DNA of 38,132 nucleotides from a virus: positions 1-38,132 of the IMG/VR virus record IMGVR_UViG_3300035663_000040; one strand, 5' to 3'. Shown piece by piece: positions 28,901 to 35,867 of this stretch (position 1 is its first letter; each line of letters opens with the position of its first letter). Both the position numbers and the translations under genes were made by a program. Under the pieces are notes generated by a model, which saw only the letters and a program-made list of their open reading frames with translations, made no database searches and was not told where the DNA came from.

Positions 28901-30035
28901 TCTTCTCGATGATGGCTGGAGGCGGAGCGGGCTGAGGGGGTGGAGCTTGAAGCCTGTCAATAAAAGCCTGCTCGGGGGCCAGTTCTTGAGGGCCAACAAA
29001 CTTGGAGTTGAAGTCACGCTGAGCGCCTGCCGCCTGAGAGGCTTGGAATTCGGCCATGGGGTCAATGTTCGGGACTCGGGGCTGAGGGGCTTCTACGCCT
29101 GCGGTTTGGGGCTGGTCTTCAGCTCCCGCGATCCATGGGTTGCCGTCTATCTCCGCCTGCTGCTGTGCAAGCTTCTGAAGCTCGGCCTCGGCTCGGAGCT
29201 GCTCCGCAAGGAGGGACTTCTTTGTCTCTGCCTGCTGGATTCTTGTCCCAAGTTCACCTGCCGCACCAAAGGCCGCACCGGTCACGGCTCCACCTACAGC
29301 TGCTTCCGCTAGGCGCCTGCCATACTCCTCACTCGGAATATCGTTACCCGTGGCGTACTCCTGAATGCCCATTGATGCCGCTTCTTGTGCCGGATTCTGG
29401 ATGGCATTAAAGAGAGCCGATTGCCCAACCCTTCGAAGGGGTCCGTAAGCTGGATTTGTCAGGCCGGGGACGACCACTTTGCCGCCCAAGTAGTTAAGAG
29501 CCGCGTCACCTGTCGCACCGAGAGCTGCGGAGCCAATGCTTGCGCCGTTCTCCCTTAGCCTTGGATAAGACTCTCCAAAACCTTGAGCCGCCATCGTTGG
29601 GAGGATAGTCTGAGGGGCAAAGATGGCCTGCGCCGCGGTCGGGAGTGCCCCACCTGCGAGCTTTGTGTAGAAGTCTGCGTTACTGCCTGGCTCAATGTTG
29701 AACGCCTCGGGGATCTGGCGTGCGGCAACGTCGTTCGCGAGCTGGTTTGTCTCGGTGAAGAATTGCTTTGAAGCTGGGACGGTATCGGGGTTAACGCCAA
29801 AGGTTCGAAGGGCTGCGTCTCCAAGCGTTGAGCCGCTAATCGTAGAGGCTGCCTCACTTAGGAACTGACCGGGGCCTGAGACTATCTTTGCAAAGGAGGG
29901 AACGGCCTGAGCTGCGGAAGCACCAATGAGGTCAAGCCATGAAGGCGAACTCTGCTCTACCGGCTTGTAATTAATGCCGTCAACTTGGTCCGCGGGGATT
30001 TGTTCTCCCGTTTCTGAATCGATGTAATAATCCAA
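25899..30035 (-). CDS. Very large internal virion / DNA-ejection protein
   Basis: 1378 aa, the largest gene. The N-terminal region (~1-300) is Ala/Gly-rich and helical. A low-complexity Pro/Gln/Ala-rich stretch (~300-480) follows; the C-terminal ~850 residues are long helical segments (LFTFKLFAGNWLRLVRDQKG and nearby MLAPMFALGGTTALPLAKEL). Size, composition and place at the end of the tail operon fit the inner-core proteins of podoviruses that form the trans-envelope channel for DNA. No lysozyme motif is visible, and I cannot place it in a named family. Only 11 bases separate it from the preceding gene. Confidence 0.6.
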   Translation of the reverse strand: MDYYIDSETGEQIPADQVDGINYKPVEQSSPSWLDLIGASAAQAVPSFAKIVSGPGQFLSEAASTISGSTLGDAALRTFGVNPDTVPASKQFFTETNQLANDVAARQIPEAFNIEPGSNADFYTKLAGGALPTAAQAIFAPQTILPTMAAQGFGESYPRLRENGASIGSAALGATGDAALNYLGGKVVVPGLTNPAYGPLRRVGQSALFNAIQNPAQEAASMGIQEYATGNDIPSEEYGRRLAEAAVGGAVTGAAFGAAGELGTRIQQAETKKSLLAEQLRAEAELQKLAQQQAEIDGNPWIAGAEDQPQTAGVEAPQPRVPNIDPMAEFQASQAAGAQRDFNSKFVGPQELAPEQAFIDRLQAPPPQPAPPPAIIEKSPILKEQDLIDSTFPDVVKAVKDATRNDPAAQSRFVDQILPKPQPPPLGLPAPQPFEPPRIQPVDTYSGRSPEQSAAMEAYRVENQAKSLPELQAAGQKAKNLTQEADALQARIDAQPWTRGTVAKWPAAKAAVVENDVASVVEAVSKKRVPRKRNKERGAVENPASLLIEGFDNIRTTVENFVDAGGSERAKLKYGIWSAPEVSKGEQRLRRGFGLGWAATKSIFPKTFADKTPLFRPQYEAGRVRDKEIFFVAQDLGNKVQSFFSLPKESRDKIGRMARMINETTVLAQKKGRPTFAPSDDFLAKNLGLSPAEVKGYQEVRGMLDFSVDYAAQGLMARRGGAPLPAVVQAKLAAWKEDNYVPNSRFGEYYVAARVKDGDAIHFSQHETKAEALRVAKELRKNEYEVEMDKLSPTSKEMHSGLDVGTLGRLGSIDPDVLAKGSGIPVKGMEKHFKTKNFVRGANEDFGRTVADYITSLSNWTANQKFESVANSTIGSFGRGGRGSEALARDYAIRHKDYVLGNVNENQKIRQGLSLYFLGGNVRSAVVNLTQSLTTTQAVLANQLGEVKAAKLYVKSWKHANDYRTGALAKADPELHGAITKALADGLIAEDAYKNIAGMADPVGGVKSAGRKFADLWMAGFGQAEKLNRYHALISGYELARAKGIAPEARLKFAERFVDDTQFVNSKSNRPEMARGPVLAPLFTFKLFAGNWLRLVRDQKGVKAKIRMLAPMFALGGTTALPLAKELVNVLQGMGIDVNKEIREQIKEMGGNNKIADGVLYGIPAGLPDDYSVNISGSVGFGEVASNIGDKKGFEAVASVLGAPGAVVNRAAQFYKQGTKTGEWGRASEALLPEGVRFLARANRVRKEGLRDTRNVPLISGDTPLTPDQISNYQMAAYALGFTPTEFSRAYEQRQAEFNAKDRASNSENVNWKLAKALFDGDDAKFDALIADAASKGIKPNSAQIKKSYIEMQDPTLFARVPKKALDDVIEARQAYED

Positions 30036-30046
30036 AGGAACACCCC

Positions 30047-30874
30047 TTATTTTGCACGAGTGGCGAAGCCTAGGTTCCTGCCTTCGGTCTTGTTCTTTAA
30101 GCCCAAGAGTTCAAGCGTTCGGTTAAACGCCTCGGGAGTCATGTCTTCGGTCTTTGTGACTGGTCCGGAGCCAGTCGGTGCCGATGCTCCCCTTATCTTG
30201 GCTGCAATAGCCGCATCCGTTGCGTTTCCACCACGTATGGCGCCGCCGCCCCATCCCGGAATCTCGTTGCCTGTTATCGGGTCAACCATGACCTGAGTGC
30301 CGTCTGGGCGAGTGGCGAGAACGGGAGCTTGCGGTTGTCTTGGGGTCGGGTCTCTTGGTGGAGCCTTCTCTTGATACTCGCCCGTATACTTATTGTACAC
30401 GCCGAATCCACCCATGCCCGTCGACACAACCTGCTGACCAAGTACGGAAGCATCGAGAGTTGGCTCTCCCATGGCTGCAAGCATCTGATTGCCGGTCTCT
30501 ACGTCGCCCATCTGAATGGCCTGATAAGCCTTCGCCATCTGCTGAGCCTTCATCGCCCTATCGTCATCGGCCTTCTTATTCTGGTAATCGAGGGCTGCAA
30601 GGCCATACTTCAGATTACCGGACTTCGCGAGTAGGTCAGGAAGCTTGTCGACCGTGAAGTTTGGATCCCCTTGAATGGCTGCTTCAAGTTCGGCCTGAGC
30701 CTGACTCTGGCGCTGAGCATCCCTCGCCTGAGCCTCTCGAATCTGAGCTTCCTGCGTTGCCTTCTGCTGAGCCTGAATCTCCTCAAGGAGACTCTTCGGC
30801 ACAACGTTAAAGTCAGCGTTGGTGTATCCGGTGAAGTTCGGAGTACCAGGGGCGTATTTGGGCATTGAGGGCAT
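30047..30874 (-). CDS. Probable internal virion protein, 275 aa
   Basis: The first ~110 residues are strongly helical and Gln/Ala/Glu-rich (EIQAQQKATQEAQIREAQAR and repeats of this type), giving a coiled coil. The C-terminal half is Pro/Gly/Thr-rich (PTRQPQAPVLATRPDGTQ). No enzyme motif. The ATG at 30874 has AGGGAGG upstream. Position between two other low-complexity virion-like genes suggests an ejection-apparatus component. Confidence 0.6.
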   Translation of the reverse strand: MPSMPKYAPGTPNFTGYTNADFNVVPKSLLEEIQAQQKATQEAQIREAQARDAQRQSQAQAELEAAIQGDPNFTVDKLPDLLAKSGNLKYGLAALDYQNKKADDDRAMKAQQMAKAYQAIQMGDVETGNQMLAAMGEPTLDASVLGQQVVSTGMGGFGVYNKYTGEYQEKAPPRDPTPRQPQAPVLATRPDGTQVMVDPITGNEIPGWGGGAIRGGNATDAAIAAKIRGASAPTGSGPVTKTEDMTPEAFNRTLELLGLKNKTEGRNLGFATRAK

Positions 30875-30885
30875 GGAAGCCTCCC

Positions 30886-31860
30886 TTACTTATTGTTCTG
30901 CTGGTAGGTGTTGTAGATTCCGCCGAGGCCAGAAATGAGGGCGTTATACCAATTGTTGTTTTGGACTGCGCCATTCTGTACTTGCTGGGCATTGAAGCCA
31001 CTATAATCGGGACCGCTTGCGGGTGGAGGTAAGTACGGTGGAGGGACGTACCCGCCCCCGCCAGAAACGCGAGGGTATTGAGAGCTAAGATAATCGTAAC
31101 GTTTGTTTGCCATCGTCCCATATGCGTCACCTAGGTTTGACGTCCCTTGGACCGCATAGCCCATAGGATTCTGCCGGGACATGAGCTCCATGAGACTGAA
31201 GTTCCTATCCCAAGCGTTGTTAGATACTCGCTCACGTCTCTGAGACTCGTTCTCCTGCATCGTCTGAAGGCGATTGGCTTCTTGCTGGGCAACCTGAGAA
31301 TTTCTCTCCGCCTCTCTCGATCCAAGGTCCGTTAAGAAATTGCGATATTGGTCGAACTGAAAGCCTGAACCTTGAAGCCCTGAAGCCGCAAGCTTTCGAT
31401 CAATAGCCTTTAGACCCTCGTCCCGCTGAAACTGATAGAGTGGAGAGCCTTGCCAGTTCTGGAACTCAAAGGCCCTTTGGTTTGGGAAGAGCGCGGAGTT
31501 ATCGTTTGGCGTTGCCTGAACGGCTTGATCCATCGGGCGCGGGGTGTCGGTTGTTGGGAGAACGTGGTTCGTTGCGCCTCCAATACCCAAGTAATCCCCC
31601 TGGCGGGGGCCGTCCCTACCAGCAACATACATCATGTCATGGAAGCGGGTCGCGTCAGCAATCGCGTCCTTATAATTACCTTCGCCCATCGTATTCATGG
31701 CCCGCTGACCCGAGTTCGCAGGCGCCCGCGACTTCTTAATCTTGCGATTAACAAACGCGAGTCGACGCTCTTGCCGCGCCTGTTTTGTTGGGTCCAAGCC
31801 ACCGGCCTTCAGGCTCTGGTTAAGCTTGCGCCTCTCCATTCCGAGTTTCTGAGCTGCCAT
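30886..31860 (-). CDS. Probable internal virion protein, 324 aa (YVAGRDGP motif)
   Basis: Basic N-terminal coiled coil (ERRKLNQSLKAGGLDPTKQA), a MYVAGRDGP motif near residue 95, then Asn/Gln/Gly-rich sequence and a C-terminal Pro/Gly stretch (GGGGYVPPPYLPPPASG). The motif and the DP-K-x-AR coiled-coil style recur in the next gene. No known family. Likely part of the same virion assembly. Confidence 0.6.
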   Translation of the reverse strand: MAAQKLGMERRKLNQSLKAGGLDPTKQARQERRLAFVNRKIKKSRAPANSGQRAMNTMGEGNYKDAIADATRFHDMMYVAGRDGPRQGDYLGIGGATNHVLPTTDTPRPMDQAVQATPNDNSALFPNQRAFEFQNWQGSPLYQFQRDEGLKAIDRKLAASGLQGSGFQFDQYRNFLTDLGSREAERNSQVAQQEANRLQTMQENESQRRERVSNNAWDRNFSLMELMSRQNPMGYAVQGTSNLGDAYGTMANKRYDYLSSQYPRVSGGGGYVPPPYLPPPASGPDYSGFNAQQVQNGAVQNNNWYNALISGLGGIYNTYQQNNK

Positions 31861-31868
31861 TTAAGGTC

Positions 31869-32819
31869 CTATCTCTGAGCTTTATTAAATCTCTGACGAG
31901 TATTGTTCTGCATCCGACTCAAGAATTGGACTCGCTCCTGCATGTTCTTCTGGCGCGCGGCAAGCTTTGGATCATTATTGGGGTTCTTGAAACTCTGAAG
32001 CCTGTCCTGAACCTGATTCAACTCATCAGCTCGATTACCAAAGCGTTCGTTGCCCGCCGCAATCCGCGTGTTCTGGTTCTGCCTCTGAAGGAACTGGGCT
32101 CGGGTGCGGAGCTTTGCGTCGTTGGCGCCTTCCTGGCCCATCCTTGCGCGTAGTTTTTCAATCTCCGCACGATTGCCCGCAATTCCTCCTTGCTGAGCCT
32201 GAGCGGCTTTCGCTGCGTTGTCACGCGCAATCTGCTGGGGAGAGCGTCCGGTGTAGGGCTGAGGTTGTCCGGGCATATTGCCGGGAGTCGGTCTCTGCAT
32301 TGGAGGGGGCTGACCATTAACTCCGGGGATAACCGTGCCGGGAGGGTAGCGAAGAATAGCGTTCTGGGCGTTTCCGATATACATGCCCTGCTGTTGCATC
32401 TGCCGAATCTGCTCTTGAGTTAGGCCGGGACCCGGTTGCCCTAAACCTCCAGGAATTCCGATCCCAGGACCATCGCGCCCAGCAATGTAGACTGCATCCC
32501 TCATCTGACCACCACCCGTCATCGCATCAATCTGCTCCTTCGTTAGCTGCTGACCGTAGCCATTAGCGCGGGCGCTCATGCCCATCGTGTCGTTGCCCCA
32601 GTTGCCAAAGCGGGATTGTTCTTGAGTGATGGAGTTGCCCCTGTCTGGCATGGACCGATACGGATTGACCTGTCCGCTCATCGAGCCTGAACCAAAAGGG
32701 CTTGCGGCAAAATACTGATTAGCCTGCTTTCGGCTCGCCTCGTCGTAGCCCTGTTGAAAAGGCTGCATTCCGTAAGCGCCACCGAGCATCGAAGGGTTTA
32801 ATCTTGGATCGTATACCAT
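31869..32819 (-). CDS. Probable internal virion protein, 316 aa (YIAGRDGP motif)
   Basis: N-terminal half Gly/Gln/Met/Asn-rich with VYIAGRDGP at about residue 110; the C-terminal half is coiled coil with repeated Arg/Gln/Asn (RQKNMQERVQFLSRMQNNTR). It shares the AGRDGP motif with the neighbouring gene 30886..31860. Not recognised otherwise; structural role inferred from context. Confidence 0.6.
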   Translation of the reverse strand: MVYDPRLNPSMLGGAYGMQPFQQGYDEASRKQANQYFAASPFGSGSMSGQVNPYRSMPDRGNSITQEQSRFGNWGNDTMGMSARANGYGQQLTKEQIDAMTGGGQMRDAVYIAGRDGPGIGIPGGLGQPGPGLTQEQIRQMQQQGMYIGNAQNAILRYPPGTVIPGVNGQPPPMQRPTPGNMPGQPQPYTGRSPQQIARDNAAKAAQAQQGGIAGNRAEIEKLRARMGQEGANDAKLRTRAQFLQRQNQNTRIAAGNERFGNRADELNQVQDRLQSFKNPNNDPKLAARQKNMQERVQFLSRMQNNTRQRFNKAQR

Positions 32820-32820
32820 T

Positions 32821-34002
32821 TTAAGCCTTTATTCCGTTCATCATGTAGAGAGCTTTTCGCTTTAGTTCTTGATCTGCGTTGAGATAGGTTGACCCGAGCT
32901 TCTCGGTCACGAGGCCGCGATTGAGCGACTCCTGAATAAGAGCCTTGCGCTGGTCCTCCGTTAACCGCTCCATCCAAGCGTTGCCAAACTCCTTCGCAAA
33001 GCCCGCACCGCCTACGCCCTGAGTGCGATTAAGGATTGTTTCGGGGGTTAGGTCGGACTCCTTGCGAGAGTTTGCGAAGCGGTTGTTGACGTACTTGCCT
33101 TCCTTGTCGTAGCCCTGGAAGTCTGGGGCGAGGTCGGTTCGGATTTGAGGATTCTTCTTATCCTTCATGTCCGCGTCAGTGATGTACTTGTAACCACTCT
33201 TAGCAAGGCGCCAATTGCGCATCTGTTCGCGGTTCGTCTTGTTCTTTACGCCAAGAGCTGCTCCGTAAGCGCCTCCCGCTACTGCGCCAATTCCGCCTCC
33301 GATGGCCGTGCCCATAGGTCCAAAAAGGCTCCCGATTCCAGCTCCAAGGGTTGCGCCACCCGAAGCTCCGCTCGTTACAGCACTACCTCGGTTCTTTGGC
33401 CGGTTACTGTACATATCTGCAAGTTGGTAGGTGCCTATTGCCATCTGAACGTAAGGCACGGCCTGTCCCCAAGAAGACATTGCCGTCGTTCCTTGGTTGC
33501 CCGCTGAAGAGCCTACCGTCTGATATTGAGAAAGAGTGCTTCCGGCTGGGGTGTAGGCTCCCCCTTGAGAGCTCGCAAGCATCTCGGCTGCGGAACCATA
33601 ACCCGCTGTGCCGTAGGCTGCTGGGGTAAATGCATTTGCGTAAGAGGCTCCAAGCGAGGACATCGCAGGGACCCCAGCTCCCGTGCCGACAGAAGATACG
33701 TTACCCGAGGGCGCCGAAGAGGTTGGGGAACTTGTCGTTGGTGTTGCGGAACTCGGAGGTGTTTTACCCGTTATTCTGTCCCAGATAACGCCGTCCGTCG
33801 TGTACTCGTACGGAAGAAAAGGATCCGCCATCTTCCAAACGCCATACGCCGAACCAAGCGTCCCAAGCGCACCCCCGCCCGCGGCTGCACCACCGCCACC
33901 ACCCGAACCGCCACGCGAAGCCTGCGCCTGCTGATACTCGCCCGGAGTATACTGAGGTGGAGGTCTATAACCGTAGTATTGCGGAGGAGGTGGGTATCCC
34001 AT
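32821..34002 (-). CDS. Glycine-zipper protein, probable ejection/pore component, 393 aa
   Basis: N-terminal Pro/Tyr/Gly-rich part (GYPPPPQYYGYRPPPQYTP), Ser/Gly/Ala-rich middle, and at ~210-255 a clear glycine zipper (GATLGAGIGSLFGPMGTAIG and GGIGAVAGGAYGAALGV), a motif that packs helices in membranes and pores. The C-terminal ~140 residues are charged and helical (DLTPETILNRTQGVGGAGFA). I infer insertion into host membrane during DNA delivery. It begins at the stop of the 60-aa gene (TAATG). Confidence 0.6.
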   Translation of the reverse strand: MGYPPPPQYYGYRPPPQYTPGEYQQAQASRGGSGGGGGAAAGGGALGTLGSAYGVWKMADPFLPYEYTTDGVIWDRITGKTPPSSATPTTSSPTSSAPSGNVSSVGTGAGVPAMSSLGASYANAFTPAAYGTAGYGSAAEMLASSQGGAYTPAGSTLSQYQTVGSSAGNQGTTAMSSWGQAVPYVQMAIGTYQLADMYSNRPKNRGSAVTSGASGGATLGAGIGSLFGPMGTAIGGGIGAVAGGAYGAALGVKNKTNREQMRNWRLAKSGYKYITDADMKDKKNPQIRTDLAPDFQGYDKEGKYVNNRFANSRKESDLTPETILNRTQGVGGAGFAKEFGNAWMERLTEDQRKALIQESLNRGLVTEKLGSTYLNADQELKRKALYMMNGIKA

Positions 34003-34184
34003 TACTCAAGAGGCCCCCCGCCACCGGGATTGCCGTCGCCAGGGTTACTTGGGGGATCGTCTTTGAAGAGCTTGAGAAGCTTATCGTGAAGCTGCATCTG
34101 ATGACACACCACGTGCGCAAGCTTCTTGTCGCTCTCGATGAGCTCGTTGATTAGATGCTTAAGTTTCTCTAGGAAGTTTTCCAC
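34002..34184 (-). CDS. Small coiled-coil protein, 60 aa
   Basis: I choose the GTG at 34184, which lies 2 nt after the stop of the upstream gene and 8 nt after AGGA; the frame also has an ATG at 34220 inside the upstream gene. A helix (NFLEKLKHLINELIESDKKL) is followed by a Pro/Gly/Asp-rich tail. Role unknown; translationally coupled to both neighbours. Confidence 0.5.
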   Translation of the reverse strand: MENFLEKLKHLINELIESDKKLAHVVCHQMQLHDKLLKLFKDDPPSNPGDGNPGGGGPLE

Positions 34185-34186
34185 AA

Positions 34187-34867
34187 TTAGAGTCCTGACG
34201 TGAAGTATGTTGCGCAACAAGAGGTCGATGTTGATGTGGTTGTCATTGCAAACTGCAAGGCCGTGTTCGCCGTTCCACGAATAGGCGTTGGAAACACGAC
34301 ATGAAACACATTATTTGCTGTGGTATTTGCGCCCACGTAGTAAGCCCACTTCGCAGTAGATCCGTCTTTAAGGGTCAAGATTGATGCGACACCAGAAGTG
34401 TTGTTGCAAGTTAGCGAAGTAACGTAGATACGGTTACCAACAACCGCAGAGACGATTGCGGTGTCCGCCGTTCCCGTAGCCGCAGAAGAACAGGAGACGA
34501 GAAACCGGTTAACATCTCCGCCGTAAGGGTTTACATATAAACGCCCGACGGAATCGGTTTTGATAGCCGCATAGTCGCCATCTGCCGAGGTGTCGCTTGA
34601 GAGATCGTCGTCTCTAACAGAGAGTACATTAGTCCCGGTCTCGCCCGTTCCGTGTGCGGCATCTTCTGCCTTGGCCATGCCCGAGCTCGATGCAAATTCC
34701 CTAGTCAAAGCTGCGCCCGTATCGGTTACCGCGACACAAGAGTTGTAGCCGTTAGTCCCGAAGGTAAGGCCAAGGTTGTCATTCCGCTTAACGCAAGCGT
34801 ACTGCTGAGCCTCTGCCGTGAGAGCGAAGCAAACAAAGAAGCAGAGAAAAAAGAGAATTCGAGTCAT
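34187..34867 (-). CDS. Secreted beta-rich protein in the virion operon, 226 aa
   Basis: N-terminal Sec signal peptide (MTRILFFLCFFVCFALTAEA, cleavage predicted after AEA), then a Thr/Ser/Ala-rich beta region (TAIVSAVVGNRIYVTSLTC) with several Cys residues. A signal peptide is unexpected among virion genes. It may coat or modify the host envelope, or be a virion-like protein exported for immunity or adhesion. It lies 1 base from the neighbouring gene. Confidence 0.6.
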   Translation of the reverse strand: MTRILFFLCFFVCFALTAEAQQYACVKRNDNLGLTFGTNGYNSCVAVTDTGAALTREFASSSGMAKAEDAAHGTGETGTNVLSVRDDDLSSDTSADGDYAAIKTDSVGRLYVNPYGGDVNRFLVSCSSAATGTADTAIVSAVVGNRIYVTSLTCNNTSGVASILTLKDGSTAKWAYYVGANTTANNVFHVVFPTPIRGTANTALQFAMTTTSTSTSCCATYFTSGL

Positions 34868-34868
34868 G

Positions 34869-35366
34869 TTACTTTCCGTACTTAAGATAATCCGGGAGAG
34901 GGATGTTTGTTTCGTAAGCTGGAACCGACTGGTTCATCGACTGCTGATACTGGGGGCTCGACATGTACGCGCTTAGAAGATTCATGTTGTTGAGGGAGTT
35001 CCCGTAGGTCTGCTCCATCTGGGGGAGGAGTCTTTGGCCTGTCTGAGCGTAGGGCTCCCAGAGCTTCTGGATCTTGCGGTTATCTTTCTTGTAAGACCCG
35101 AAGGCCTTCTTCTCGGCTGCGCTCTTTGCGGCTGCGTTCTTGGCGGCTGCGGCTGCACCTGCGGCCCTTGCGGCTTGCTCCTGCTCGTATTGAGCCATCG
35201 TGTATTGGTCGTAGTATTGACGCTCCGCGAGGTAGTCGGCATACCTCCGGTCCTCGTTGGCCTTCATCGCGTCGAAGCCCGCAGACTTTCCGCTATTCGA
35301 GTTATACGCCTGCCAGAGACTGCCGATTCCGCTGAGGATCGGAACGATGTAGTCAGAGTACGCCAT
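34869..35366 (-). CDS. Ala/Lys-rich internal virion-like protein, 165 aa
   Basis: N-terminal hydrophobic start (YIVPILSGIGSLWQAY), a long helical region with an Ala/Lys-rich centre (RAAGAAAAAKNAAAKSAAEK), and a Gln/Tyr/Ser-rich C terminus. The composition resembles small podovirus ejection proteins such as T7 gp14 in style, without recognisable homology. The ATG at 35366 has no ribosome-binding site, and the second box of promoter element B ends 7 nt before it; a leaderless message is possible. Confidence 0.6.
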   Translation of the reverse strand: MAYSDYIVPILSGIGSLWQAYNSNSGKSAGFDAMKANEDRRYADYLAERQYYDQYTMAQYEQEQAARAAGAAAAAKNAAAKSAAEKKAFGSYKKDNRKIQKLWEPYAQTGQRLLPQMEQTYGNSLNNMNLLSAYMSSPQYQQSMNQSVPAYETNIPLPDYLKYGK

Positions 35367-35373
35367 ACAAGCT

Positions 35374-35404
35374 GAGGGTGATGCCTGAGGGGGTTTCCCG
35401 TAAG
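35374..35404 (-). promoter_or_regulatory. Late promoter-like element B (ejection-protein unit)
   Basis: On the - strand CTTACGGG-N15-TCACCCTC followed by AGCTT, identical in both boxes and in spacing to elements A and C. It lies in the 42-bp gap upstream of 34869..35366. Confidence 0.6.
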
Positions 35405-35408
35405 GGGG

Positions 35409-35867
35409 TTAGGCTGCAATCTTAGAGAAGTATGTGAAGCTGCCGTATAGCGTAAAAGTCAGGCCAGCCGCGGGGAAGTCAGCAAGAGTCTCCCTCCCGA
35501 TCTGGAGAGTTCGGCTATCGGCTAAGTGTGAGAAGTAGCATGGATAGGTACCGGCGCTGGACAGCACGGCCCCCCTAAATACGCAGGAAGCAATGGTCTC
35601 CTTCGGCAGGGTTATGTAAAGATGGGTAGAGTCCGCGACCGTAAGCTCACATGCCACCTTAAACGAGACATGCGTAAGGCTATTGACTGAGCAATAGATG
35701 TAGTGGTCCCCCGTCTCGGGTGGCGTAACAATCTCAAACGTTCCCGTGGTCGAACTAACTGTCGGCGTAAACTCTCGGACCTGAAGGCCCTTAGCCAAGG
35801 ACTCCATCCAACGTTGTTCAAGCTGAGAACGTCCTCCCCTAGAGGCTGAAAAGTCGGAAATCTTCAC
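35409..35867 (-). CDS. Hypothetical tail-region protein, 152 aa
   Basis: A beta-rich protein with a helical start (SQLEQRWMESLAKGLQVREF) and strand-like segments afterwards (HYIYCSVNSLTHVSFKVAC). No motif recognised. It overlaps the hub-like gene by 4 bases, so it is coupled to it; it may be a tail-tip or hub accessory. Confidence 0.55.
   Translation of the reverse strand: MKISDFSASRGGRSQLEQRWMESLAKGLQVREFTPTVSSTTGTFEIVTPPETGDHYIYCSVNSLTHVSFKVACELTVADSTHLYITLPKETIASCVFRGAVLSSAGTYPCYFSHLADSRTLQIGRETLADFPAAGLTFTLYGSFTYFSKIAA

Noticed and set aside
31080-31115. A fifth copy of the late element (GAGGGTAT ... CGTAAC)
   Set aside because: Only part of each box matches, the spacing differs, and it lies within a coding sequence far from a gene start.
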